The notes below the pieces were generated by a model. It saw only the letters and a list, made by a program, of their open reading frames with translations, did no database searches and was not told where the DNA came from. Below, piece after piece: positions 42,066-48,927 of a stretch of DNA of 48,927 nucleotides. This DNA is from CADEFX01 sp050260355 (GTDB lineage Bacteria > Pseudomonadota > Alphaproteobacteria > Rhizobiales > Hyphomicrobiaceae), in assembly GCA_050260355.1 (NCBI GenBank), contig JBLNBZ010000113.1, forward strand, positions 1 to 48,927. Reading direction: 5' to 3'. A program made the translations under genes and the position numbers. Numbering within the stretch: position 1 is the first letter of the stretch; each line of letters starts with the position of its first letter.

Positions 42066-43403
42066 ATGAGCGTCAACGAAACCCTCGGCATGATCATGCT
42101 GTTCGGCATGGTCGCGGTCATCTTTGTCGGCTTTCCGATCTCGTTCACACTGTTGTTCCTCGCATTGGTGTTCGGAGGGCTTGGCCTCGGCTGGCAGCAA
42201 ACCTTCGATCTCGCCTACCTGCAGATCTGGGGCACCATGAAGGACGAGATCCTGCCCGCGGTGCCGCTCTTTATCTTCATGGGCTACATGACCGAGCAGG
42301 CGGGGCTGATGGAGCGCCTGTTCATGGCCTTGCGCAACGTGTTGGCGCCAGTGCGCGGCGCGCTCTATCTGGCGGTCATCTTGACTGCCACCATTTTCGC
42401 GATGGCGACCGGCATTGTCGGGGCCGCCGTGACCGTGCTCGGGATCATGGCCGGGCCAATCATGATCAAGACCAACTACGACGCACGGCTTTCGGCCGGA
42501 GCCATTGCCGCCGGAGGCACGCTGGGCATCCTCATTCCGCCAAGTGTCATGCTCGTGGTGATGGGTCCCACGATGGGCGTGCCGGTGAACTTGCTCTACT
42601 CGGCGGCATTCGGTCCGGGGTTCCTGCTCGCCGGCATGTACATGGCGTACTGCCTTGTCCGCAGCTTCATAAATCCCGCGCTCGGCCCTCCCGTGCCGGT
42701 CGATGAGCGGGTGACAAGCCCTTGGCTGTTGTTCAAGGAGTTCGTGATCGGTGTCGTGCCGTTGACGTGTCTGATCGGCTTCACGCTCGGCACGATTCTG
42801 GGCGGTCTGGCGACGCCCACGGAAGCTGCCTCGTGCGGCGCATTCGGCGCAACGCTCCTCGCTCTCATTTATCGCAAGTTGACCTTCAGTGCGCTCAAAA
42901 ACGCGGCTGTCTCCACCATGGTCACGTCGAGCATGGTGCTCCTGCTGGCCGTGGCGTCCAATGTTTTCGGCGCGGTCTTCACCAAGCTCGGAGCTGCCAG
43001 CCTGATCACGAATACACTCGTCGGATTGCCCTGGCCCGATGCGTGGAAGCTGGCGCTGGTCATGGTGCTGATCTTCATCCTGGGTTGGCCATTCGAATGG
43101 CCCGCGATCGTTCTCGTCTTCCTCCCGATCTTCCTTCCCGTCGTGGAGAAGCTGCAGCTCGGGATGAACAAGCTCGAGATGTTGATCTGGTTTGGCGCGC
43201 TGGTTGCCGTCAATCTTCAGACCGCTTTCCTCAGTCCTCCCGTGGCGATGTCGGCCTACTATCTGCGCAACGTGGTCCCACAATGGAGCCTTGCCACGAT
43301 CTACAAGGGCATGGCGGACTATATGGTGATCCAGCTCATTTGCCTTGCGGCTCTGTTCATGTGGCCCGAGATCTCGCTGTGGCTCATGCGGGCGTTGCGG
43401 TGA
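42066..43403 (+). CDS. TRAP transporter large permease (DctM family)
   Basis: A 445-residue inner-membrane protein with about 12 hydrophobic segments, the transport channel of the TRAP system. Family landmarks include GFPISFTLLFLALVFGGLGL, TGIVGAAVTVLGIMAGPIMIKTNYDARLSAGAIAAGGTLGILIPPSVMLVVMG, and TPTEAASCGAFGATLLALIY. It ends ALFMWPEISLWLMRALR. The ATG at 42066 follows the DctQ stop closely. The SRP RNA promoter starts about 20 bp downstream. Confidence 0.95.
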   Translation: MSVNETLGMIMLFGMVAVIFVGFPISFTLLFLALVFGGLGLGWQQTFDLAYLQIWGTMKDEILPAVPLFIFMGYMTEQAGLMERLFMALRNVLAPVRGALYLAVILTATIFAMATGIVGAAVTVLGIMAGPIMIKTNYDARLSAGAIAAGGTLGILIPPSVMLVVMGPTMGVPVNLLYSAAFGPGFLLAGMYMAYCLVRSFINPALGPPVPVDERVTSPWLLFKEFVIGVVPLTCLIGFTLGTILGGLATPTEAASCGAFGATLLALIYRKLTFSALKNAAVSTMVTSSMVLLLAVASNVFGAVFTKLGAASLITNTLVGLPWPDAWKLALVMVLIFILGWPFEWPAIVLVFLPIFLPVVEKLQLGMNKLEMLIWFGALVAVNLQTAFLSPPVAMSAYYLRNVVPQWSLATIYKGMADYMVIQLICLAALFMWPEISLWLMRALR

Positions 43404-43424
43404 TCACCCGGGCGCCGGTAGTGG

Positions 43425-43453
43425 TTGTCACGGTCGAGGGCCTTCATTAGATA
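43425..43453 (+). promoter_or_regulatory. Sigma-70-type promoter of the SRP RNA
   Basis: TTGTCA (43425-43430), exactly 17 bp, TAGATA (43448-43453). The predicted start is at about 43460, the first base of the RNA stem. The match in sequence, spacing and position is good. Confidence 0.72.
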
Positions 43454-43460
43454 GGGGAGA

Positions 43461-43555
43461 GGGAGGTTGGCGGCGGACGGGTCCCTCGCCAACCGGGTCA
43501 GGTCCGGAAGGAAGCAGCCCTAACGATCAGGACGCGGGTCACTGTCCAGCCTCCC
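43461..43555 (+). ncRNA. ffs: Signal recognition particle RNA (small bacterial 4.5S type)
   Basis: The diagnostic apical domain is plain: GTCAGGTCCGGAAGGAAGCA followed by GCCCTAACG, the Ffh-binding asymmetric loop and GGAA tetraloop. The ends pair (GGGAGGTT with AGCCTCCC), giving a 95-nt hairpin as in other small SRP RNAs. It guides membrane-protein ribosomes to FtsY. A strong promoter sits just upstream. Location directly before dnaX is a conserved alphaproteobacterial arrangement. The exact ends are estimated from the terminal stem. Confidence 0.95.
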
Positions 43556-43570
43556 GCCTACGCGTTTGTT

Positions 43571-43590
43571 GCGGCGCCCACGTGCGCCGC
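43571..43590 (+). terminator. Hairpin after the SRP RNA
   Basis: GCGGCGC (43571-43577) and GCGCCGC (43584-43590) around a 6-nt loop, 15 nt after the RNA 3' end. There is no clear U-tract; it may act in 3' processing or partial termination before dnaX. Confidence 0.42.
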
Positions 43591-43635
43591 CTGCCGGACC
43601 GGCTGCCGGGGCTCCGGTTCGGAGGCGACCGGTTG

Positions 43636-45414
43636 ATGGCCAAGAAGAGCTCTACGATAACAGAAGGTGGAGGTGGCGGCGCGGAATTGCCTGCCGCGCG
43701 TCCCTATGTCGTGCTCGCGCGCAAGTATCGCCCCCAGAACTTTGACGATCTCATCGGTCAGGATGCCATGGTGCGGACGCTCAGGAACGCGTTCGCGGCC
43801 GATCGCATTGCCCAGGGCTATATGCTCACCGGCGTGCGCGGTGTGGGCAAGACGACGACAGCGCGCATCCTGGCGCGTGCACTAAACTACGCCAAACCGG
43901 GACTCGCTGATCGCCCGACCACCGAGATGCCGGACTTCGGCGAGCACTGCCTCGAGATCATGGAGAGCCGACACCCCGACGTGCTCGAGATGGATGCGGC
44001 ATCCAACACCGGCGTGGACAATATTCGCGAGATCATCGAAAGCGCCCGCTACAAGCCTTTGGCGGCACGCTTCAAGGTCTACGTCATCGACGAGGTCCAC
44101 ATGCTCTCGAAGGGGGCGTTCAACGCCCTCCTGAAGACGCTCGAGGAGCCGCCGGCCCACGTCAAGTTCATCTTCGCGACGACCGAGGTGCGCAAGGTCC
44201 CCGTGACCGTGCTGTCGCGCTGTCAGCGCTTTGATCTGCGCCGTGTCGATGTTGCCACCCTGATCCAGCATTTCAAACGCATCGTCGCCAACGAGGGGTG
44301 GACGGCGGAGGAGGATGCTCTGGCCCTCATTGCGCGCTCCGCGGAGGGCTCGGTCCGCGACGGACTCTCGATTCTGGATCAGGCGGTCGCTATGGGCAGT
44401 GGCCGCGTGGAGACGGCCGGTGTGCGCGCCATGCTCGGTCTTGCCGATCGCGGCCGGGTGTTCGATCTGCTGGAGCACGTCTTCGGCGGCGGGACCGCAT
44501 CCGCGCTGGAGGCCTTTGCCGGGCTCCTGCACGACGGCGGCGACCCGGTTCAAATCCTGACCGATATGGCGGAAGCCGTGCATCTGGCGACGCGCGTGAA
44601 GGTGGCGGGCGTCGATGCCGGCGGCGACCCGATTCCTGCGGAGGAAAGGCGGCGGGCGCGCTCTCTCGCCGATCGCCTGTCCGCGGCGCTTCTCTCCCGC
44701 GCCTGGCAAATGTTGCTCAAGGGCATCGAGGAAGCGGGCAAGGCGCCCGATCCCGTCGCTGCTGCCGAGATGCTCCTCATTCGCATGGCCCACACCGCGG
44801 ATTTGCCGTCACCCGACGAGATCATCCGCGCCTTGGGCGGAGCGGCGCTTCCCGCGCGCAAAGCCCAGCCGCAGGCTGCCGCGCCGGCGCGCGAGGGTGA
44901 TCGTGGGGCAAGTGGCCGGACCGACTTCGCCGGCTCAGCCCAGTCGGATTTCCTCGATCCTGACGACGAACCGGTCGACGAGCCCGAGGACCTCGATGAG
45001 AATCCCGCGCCTCGCGCTCCGGCCCAGCCGCAATCCTTTGCCGACGTCGTGGAGCTCGCGGGGCTGCGTCGCGATGCGCGCTTGAAGGTGCATCTCGAGG
45101 AGCACGTGAGTCTTGTTCGGTTCGACGCGGGCGGCCGCATCGACCTCAATCTCCTCGATGGGGCGCCGCGCGAGGTGGCCAATGAATTGCGCGAGAAGCT
45201 CAGCAAATGGACTGGCCGGCGCTGGATGGTGGCAGTCACGTCGGAGCGCGGGGAGCCGACGATCGGCGAGACGAGGCGCAAGCAGGAGGCACGGATGCTG
45301 GAAGAGGCCAAGGGGCATCCCGCCGTGAGAGCCGTGCTCGACCATTTCCCCGGGGCGAAGATCAGAATCAAGCGTAGCGGGCGGTCCCGCGACGATGATC
45401 AGGCGAGTGGCTGA
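43636..45414 (+). CDS. dnaX: DNA polymerase III subunit gamma/tau
   Basis: A 592-residue clamp-loader ATPase. Walker A is TGVRGVGKTTTARILARAL (65-83), Walker B with DEVH lies in VYVIDEVHMLSKGAFNALLKTLEEPP, and the SRC sensor follows in VLSRCQRFDLRR. The zinc module of E. coli DnaX (four Cys) is reduced to one Cys (EHC105LEIMESRH). The C-terminal third is Pro- and Ala-rich, then a conserved end domain (VELAGLRRDARLKVHLEEHVSLVRF ... LDHFPGAKIRIKR). The ATG at 43636 has GGAGG upstream. No A-AAA-AAG slip site was seen, so a shorter gamma form by that mechanism is unlikely. Confidence 0.95.
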   Translation: MAKKSSTITEGGGGGAELPAARPYVVLARKYRPQNFDDLIGQDAMVRTLRNAFAADRIAQGYMLTGVRGVGKTTTARILARALNYAKPGLADRPTTEMPDFGEHCLEIMESRHPDVLEMDAASNTGVDNIREIIESARYKPLAARFKVYVIDEVHMLSKGAFNALLKTLEEPPAHVKFIFATTEVRKVPVTVLSRCQRFDLRRVDVATLIQHFKRIVANEGWTAEEDALALIARSAEGSVRDGLSILDQAVAMGSGRVETAGVRAMLGLADRGRVFDLLEHVFGGGTASALEAFAGLLHDGGDPVQILTDMAEAVHLATRVKVAGVDAGGDPIPAEERRRARSLADRLSAALLSRAWQMLLKGIEEAGKAPDPVAAAEMLLIRMAHTADLPSPDEIIRALGGAALPARKAQPQAAAPAREGDRGASGRTDFAGSAQSDFLDPDDEPVDEPEDLDENPAPRAPAQPQSFADVVELAGLRRDARLKVHLEEHVSLVRFDAGGRIDLNLLDGAPREVANELREKLSKWTGRRWMVAVTSERGEPTIGETRRKQEARMLEEAKGHPAVRAVLDHFPGAKIRIKRSGRSRDDDQASG

Positions 45415-45465
45415 GCGGCTGCTCCTCCCCGCTTCACAACCCGTGCCGCAGGTCGCGAGGATACG

Positions 45466-45786
45466 ATGAAAGACCTTATGAAGATGATGAAGCAGGCGCA
45501 GGAGCTGCAGTCGCGCATGCAGCAGATGCAGCAGGAGCTGGCCGCGCTCGAGGTTGAAGGCCAGTCCGGCGCGGGTGCTGTGCGCGTCACGCTCAACGGC
45601 AAGGGCGAGATGCGCGCGCTCAAGATTGATCCTGCCCTGATGAAGCCCGACGAGGTGGAGATGGTCGAGGATCTGGTGGTTGCGGCATTCCAGGACGCCA
45701 AAGCCAAGGCCGAGCTCGCCATGCAGAGCAAAATGCAGGAGGTCGCCGGCGGCCTGCCGCTTCCTCCGGGCCTCAAGCTGTTTTGA
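45466..45786 (+). CDS. ybaB: YbaB/EbfC family nucleoid-associated protein
   Basis: A 106-residue small DNA-binding protein that forms dimers with a tweezer-like shape. It begins MKDLMKMMKQAQELQSRMQQMQQELAALEVEGQSG, a helix rich in Gln and Met, then VRVTLNGKGEMRALKIDPALM and a C-terminal helix with Lys-rich KAKAELAMQSKMQEVAGGLPLPPGLKLF. It follows dnaX by about 50 bp, the usual place in bacteria; recR, which often comes next, is absent here and replaced by the sigma-factor group. Confidence 0.96.
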   Translation: MKDLMKMMKQAQELQSRMQQMQQELAALEVEGQSGAGAVRVTLNGKGEMRALKIDPALMKPDEVEMVEDLVVAAFQDAKAKAELAMQSKMQEVAGGLPLPPGLKLF

Positions 45787-45872
45787 CCCGCGCCTCGTCG
45801 TAGTTTTCGCCGGTTGGCCTGGTATCGTTGCCAGGGAAAGCAACGCATTTGGCGAAATTCTTCGCGGCGCGA

Positions 45873-45896
45873 GAATATTCGCCTCTCCCATACGTT
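45873..45896 (+). promoter_or_regulatory. Possible ECF-type promoter of the sigma/anti-sigma operon
   Basis: GAATATTC (45873-45880) and CGTT (45893-45896), about 15 bp apart between the GAATA and CGTT cores, resemble the GAAC/GAATA ... CGTT form of ECF promoters and lie about 30 bp before the sigma start codon. Autoregulation is common for such genes. By eye only. Confidence 0.35.
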
Positions 45897-45925
45897 GTTC
45901 TGGCTGACTCGCGGGAGGCAAGCGC

Positions 45926-46465
45926 GTGACGGACGAGTTCCGCACCCGAATGGTCGAGCTACTGCCGCGTCTGAGACGATTTGCGTACGCGTTGACCGGC
46001 GACTTGGACCAAGGTGACGACCTCGTTCAGGAGGCGTGTATGCGTGCCTTATCGCGAGTCGACCAATTTGAGCCCGGGACGAGGTTTGACAGCTGGATGT
46101 TCCGAATCGCGCAGAATCTGTGGCTGGACCGATTGCGCGCCCAGCGGGTTCGCGGTCCGACGACCGACCCGGACATCATCGCTGAGATCGCGCATACCGA
46201 CGGGCGTGCTGTCGTCGAGAGCCGCCTGACCCTCGAATCGGTGACCCGCGCGATTGCAAAGCTCCCGGCCGATCTGCAGGTGCTGATTGCCCTCGTGTGC
46301 ATCGATGGCCGTTCGTATCAGGAAGCGTCCGAGGCCACGGGTACGCCCATCGGAACGGTGATGAGCAGACTGGCGCGGGCGCGACGGACTCTGCATGAGC
46401 TCATGGGCCACGATGCACCTCTCGCTCCGACGCATACACGGGAGGCGCGGCATGTACGCAGTTAG
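45926..46465 (+). CDS. RNA polymerase sigma factor, ECF family
   Basis: A 179-residue extracytoplasmic-function sigma factor. Region 2 (about 10-75) reads LLPRLRRFAYALTGDLDQGDDLVQEACMRALSRVDQFEPGTRFDSWMFRIAQNLWLDRLRA, including the -10 recognition helix. Region 4 (about 105-165) reads AIAKLPADLQVLIALVCIDGRSYQEASEATGTPIGTVMSRLARARRTL, the helix-turn-helix for the -35 box. No extra C-terminal domain is present. The GTG start at 45926 has GGGAGG upstream. Its stop overlaps the anti-sigma start by 14 nt, so the two proteins are translationally coupled. Confidence 0.94.
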   Translation: MTDEFRTRMVELLPRLRRFAYALTGDLDQGDDLVQEACMRALSRVDQFEPGTRFDSWMFRIAQNLWLDRLRAQRVRGPTTDPDIIAEIAHTDGRAVVESRLTLESVTRAIAKLPADLQVLIALVCIDGRSYQEASEATGTPIGTVMSRLARARRTLHELMGHDAPLAPTHTREARHVRS

Positions 46466-47261
46466 CGATGTCGAGCTGATGCAGTTTGCTGACGGGACGC
46501 TCGATCCGGAGGTCCGGGCGAGGGTCGAGTCCGAGCTAGCGAGGAGCCCGGAGCTGCGTGAGCGACTGGATGCCTTCGTGGTTACCGGCAGGTCGCTCGC
46601 ACGCCTCTTCGATCCGCTCGTCGAGGCACCAGTGCCTGATCGCCTTCTGAAGACGCTGATGCAGCCCGACGGCAGTACGCCGCAAATGCAGTATCGCAGC
46701 GGCGGCGCGCTGTGGCAGCGCCTGTGTGATCTAATCGCGGACAGTTCGGTGTCGGCGACATGGAGACTCGCCCCAGCCGCATGCGCGGCGGCCGTGCTTG
46801 GCGTCGTCGCCGTCGGAGCGGGGGCCATCTGGAGGCTACAGTCAAGTCTGCCTGACTCTCTTGTTGGTCCTGCCTCCGAGGCGATGGCGCTCGCCCTCGA
46901 AAGGACCCCGAGTGCTGGGCGAAGCAGGTTCTCGCTGGCTGCGAGAGGCAACGCCTCGCTCGAGCCGACGTTCTCGTTTCAGCATCGCGATGGCCGCTTT
47001 TGCCGGCAATACGAGATGGCTTTGACCGGAGGGAAGGGTTTCATCGGGTTCGCATGCCGAGGCCCGGACGGAAGTTGGATCGTCGAGCGCGATGTTGTCG
47101 CGTCCGTGCGGCACGACGATGAGCCCGATGGGATCAGAACCGCAGGGAAGCCGAGTGTGCAGGAGATCGAAGACGCGGTTGAAAGCGTGATGGTCGGGGA
47201 CCCGATCGAGAAGGACCGCGAGCAGGCACTAATCCAGGGAGGGTGGCAAACCACGCGATAA
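46452..47261 (+). CDS. Membrane anti-sigma factor with periplasmic cysteine-containing domain
   Basis: A 269-residue single-pass protein. The cytoplasmic part (1-95) starts DVELMQFADGTLDPEVRARVESELARSPELRERLDAF, typical of anti-sigma factors that bind ECF sigma; it lacks the HxxxCxxC zinc motif. A transmembrane helix spans about 107-128. The periplasmic part has DGRFCRQYEMAL and FACRGPDGSW (C184, C202), a pattern like the small surface-antigen (RT0821/Lpp0805-type) fold, so the two Cys may form a disulfide. It starts at the ATG at 46452 inside the sigma gene. It probably holds the sigma factor until an envelope signal arrives. Confidence 0.85.
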   Translation: MYAVSDVELMQFADGTLDPEVRARVESELARSPELRERLDAFVVTGRSLARLFDPLVEAPVPDRLLKTLMQPDGSTPQMQYRSGGALWQRLCDLIADSSVSATWRLAPAACAAAVLGVVAVGAGAIWRLQSSLPDSLVGPASEAMALALERTPSAGRSRFSLAARGNASLEPTFSFQHRDGRFCRQYEMALTGGKGFIGFACRGPDGSWIVERDVVASVRHDDEPDGIRTAGKPSVQEIEDAVESVMVGDPIEKDREQALIQGGWQTTR

Positions 47262-47400
47262 ACCAGATCACGAGCGCCACAGGGTGCCCGGCCCCCGCGA
47301 GGCAGGACAAATCCCGTGGTGCTGCAACGGTCAAGCAATGCGATCGATGCCGCGCTGCTCCGATGTCCCCGCAAACTCGGGTCGGCGCGACGGCGATCGG

Positions 47401-47437
47401 GGCAAGGGGGATTTAGCCCTCTCACTTTCCCCTTGTC
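47401..47437. terminator. Hairpin in the convergent gap after the anti-sigma gene
   Basis: GGCAAGGGG (47401-47409) pairs with CCCCTTGTC (47429-47437) with one G-T wobble; the loop is 19 nt. It lies between convergent genes and could end either transcript. Confidence 0.45.
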
Positions 47438-47440
47438 GAA

Positions 47441-47498
47441 GACCCGCTTCGCGGCGTCCCCCTGGAACCCCGCACCTAGGGACCGCCCGAAGCGGGTC
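47441..47498. terminator. Second hairpin in the convergent gap
   Basis: GACCCGCTTCG (47441-47451) and CGAAGCGGGTC (47488-47498) form a perfect 11-bp stem around 36 nt. It follows the first hairpin by 3 nt and precedes the stop of the protease gene by 27 bp on the other strand. Possibly a bidirectional terminator or a repeat unit. Confidence 0.5.
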
Positions 47499-47525
47499 AT
47501 TACGTAATCGGGTCTGCTTGCTGGC

Positions 47526-48926
47526 TCAGTGGGCGGGCGATCGGGCGACGTTGACTACCCAAAGGTCGCTATGTGCCTGTGGCGCCGCAGCGCTGGTATG
47601 AGTGGTCACCCACGGCGCCGCCACGGTGTGTGGCTGCGGTGACGGGCTGGCCTCGCAGCTCGTCGGCGCCCGCAAGAGGCCCCGGCCATAAATACGATCG
47701 CGGCCAGGAGCGCCGAGATCCTGCACCGAGATCCTCTGCAGCAGCTCTTCCTTGTTTGTCGCGGCCGGCAATCCCTTGTAGAGGGCCGCAACCACGGCGG
47801 TCATGTAGGGCGTGGCAAACGAGGTTCCCGATTGGAAGCCCTGGCGCCCCTCCGGCAACGCGGTCCAGATATCGACGCCCGGAGCCGCCACATCGATATA
47901 ATCCCCTTGGTTGGCGCGCCGGTAGCTGCGCAGGTCTTTGCTGACCGCTGTTACGGCAACAACATCGGAATAGGCAGCGGGATAGCTCGGCGGCGCTCCC
48001 GGGCCTCCGTTGCCCGCGGCCGCGACGAACACGGCGCCGATCTGCAGCTTCCCGTCGGCCGACTTGCGGGGCCGGCTCATCTTCGAGATAACGTTCTGCA
48101 CCAGTCCGTCCCTTGGGCCTGACAGGCTTAGGTTGATGATCTGCACGTCAAGCTGCGCCATCCAATCGAGAGCGGCGAGCAGATGCATCGTCGTCGAGAC
48201 CGGACGTCCGTGCTCATCGGGGAAGAAGATGTCGGCGATATAGAAGGTGGCACTCGGGATAAGGCCTGGCGTGCTGCTCTTCATGTCTCCAGCGAGCAGC
48301 GCAAGCACGCCCGTCCCGTGCATCTCCGATGATGCCGCGTGGTTGGCGGGGCCGATCTTGCCGAGGTACATTCGATGTCGCTTGAGCGCCGGATGGGTCA
48401 TATCGATTCCGGTGTCGATCACACCGACTCGGACCCCTTGTGCGCACTTGGCAAGATGGGCCTTCCAGCCGATGACGTTGGCGCCATAGCAACGCTCCGA
48501 CGTGCAGCCGCCGGTCTCACGCGCGGACTCCATCGCCGCGCTGGCTGATCCATCGTCATCGCTCGAAGGATTGTAGAGGCGGTAGCGATGGTTGACGGCG
48601 ATTGACGAGTCGGGCGCCGCGTCTCGCAAGAATGCGCGTGCCTCCGTCGTCGTCATCCCTGCCGGTAGGGTGATGCTCGTCAGGAGCGCCCCGACGGTGG
48701 CGAAATTGCGTGTTCCGCCGATTTCAAAGCCGCGCGCGGCAAGTTGCGTGCGCGCGGAAGCGCTTAGATTGCTTACCAGAAGCTCGCCGCCTTTAAGCTC
48801 CAGCGGATTGAGGGGCGTGCGGTCGATGGGAGCCACTGCCCGCTTCACGCCCTTAGCTCCTGACAGGAGGCCTGCCGACGATCTCGTTCCATCGCCTATG
48901 GTCGCTTTAGGTGATTGGGCGGGCGG
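47526..48926 (-). CDS. S8 family (subtilisin-like) serine peptidase; 5' end may lie outside window
   Basis: A subtilisin-fold protease. Counting from a GTG at 48848, an inhibitor-like propeptide region (about 20-90; GELLVSNLSASARTQLAARGFEIGG) precedes the catalytic domain with D145 (VGVIDTGID), H177 (EMHGTG), the oxyanion Asn in AAAGN (280) and S343 (QSGTSFATP). A pair of Cys at 115 and 120 flanks the entry to the domain. That GTG has AGGAGC upstream, but no signal peptide follows it, and the frame stays open for 26 more codons to the window edge (ending PPAQSPKATIGDG..., linker-like). The true start, with an export signal, is therefore probably beyond the window. It is convergent with the sigma/anti-sigma pair. 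Confidence 0.9.
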   Translation of the reverse strand, partial: PPAQSPKATIGDGTRSSAGLLSGAKGVKRAVAPIDRTPLNPLELKGGELLVSNLSASARTQLAARGFEIGGTRNFATVGALLTSITLPAGMTTTEARAFLRDAAPDSSIAVNHRYRLYNPSSDDDGSASAAMESARETGGCTSERCYGANVIGWKAHLAKCAQGVRVGVIDTGIDMTHPALKRHRMYLGKIGPANHAASSEMHGTGVLALLAGDMKSSTPGLIPSATFYIADIFFPDEHGRPVSTTMHLLAALDWMAQLDVQIINLSLSGPRDGLVQNVISKMSRPRKSADGKLQIGAVFVAAAGNGGPGAPPSYPAAYSDVVAVTAVSKDLRSYRRANQGDYIDVAAPGVDIWTALPEGRQGFQSGTSFATPYMTAVVAALYKGLPAATNKEELLQRISVQDLGAPGRDRIYGRGLLRAPTSCEASPSPQPHTVAAPWVTTHTSAAAPQAHSDLWVVNVARSPAH

Positions 48927-48927
48927 C

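Noticed and set aside
41970..43283. Long open frame of 437 codons antisense to the TRAP large permease
   Set aside because: It mirrors the codons of the DctM gene, is rich in His, Arg, Asp and Gln as expected of an antisense frame in GC-rich DNA, and has no family-like motif or ribosome site.
43636..45414. Programmed frameshift site in dnaX
   Set aside because: No A-AAA-AAG or similar poly-A slip heptamer was seen in the gene.

Overview
The window is a GC-rich stretch of chromosome from an alphaproteobacterium, most likely of the order Hyphomicrobiales (Rhizobiales). The reasons are the SRP RNA directly upstream of dnaX-ybaB, the cytochrome c / kdsB / pheA / nudC block, ESYQ instead of ESRP in the PheA ACT domain, the YejBEF-type importer and the style of the intergenic palindromes. 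No phage genes, insertion sequences, tRNAs, rRNAs or CRISPR arrays were seen. Both ends cut genes: the 3' part of a beta-carbonic anhydrase at the left, and a subtilisin-like protease whose frame stays open to the edge at the right.

Layout. (1) 1-2276, plus strand: carbonic anhydrase (partial), a GNAT acetyltransferase, about 530 bp of palindrome-rich intergenic repeat, and a site-2-protease-like membrane metallopeptidase. (2) 2290-9365, minus strand: a dipeptide/oligopeptide-type ABC importer (binding protein, two permeases, two ATPases) ending in an MmgE/PrpD-family gene. (3) 9623-20185, minus strand: a catabolic-looking run of FAH-family hydrolase, SDR, LigI-like amidohydrolase, two acyl-CoA dehydrogenases, ADP-forming acyl-CoA synthetase, crotonase, SDR, carboxymuconolactone-decarboxylase-fold protein and SDR. 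Several of these lack textbook catalytic residues, so the pathway is probably not simple fatty-acid beta-oxidation. (4) 20446-26724: HAD hydrolase, TPR lipoprotein, M17 aminopeptidase overlapping an SH3-NlpC/P60 peptidase, two small conserved or unknown proteins, and a 2-hydroxyacid dehydrogenase. (5) 26741-36397, minus strand: YejF, YejE and YejB preceded by three tandem YejA-like binding proteins, with a sigma-54-like promoter in front. (6) 36599-40049: housekeeping cytochrome c, kdsB, pheA and nudC. (7) 40269-43403, plus strand: a complete TRAP transporter. (8) 43461-45786: SRP RNA with a clear sigma-70 promoter, dnaX, ybaB. (9) 45926-48927: ECF sigma factor, overlapping membrane anti-sigma factor, and a convergent subtilisin-like protease.

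How the parts may work together (inference). The importer of region 2 and the enzymes of region 3 share strand and style. They could take up and oxidise one unknown compound that passes through a CoA ester, a ring or lactone hydrolysis (amidohydrolase, FAH) and an MmgE/PrpD-type dehydration. The aminopeptidase and NlpC/P60 peptidase next to a Yej importer with three binding proteins suggest import and cytoplasmic breakdown of murein peptides or other modified peptides. The sigma/anti-sigma/protease group at the right end could be an envelope-sensing unit. All assignments come from reading sequence motifs by eye; no database search was run.
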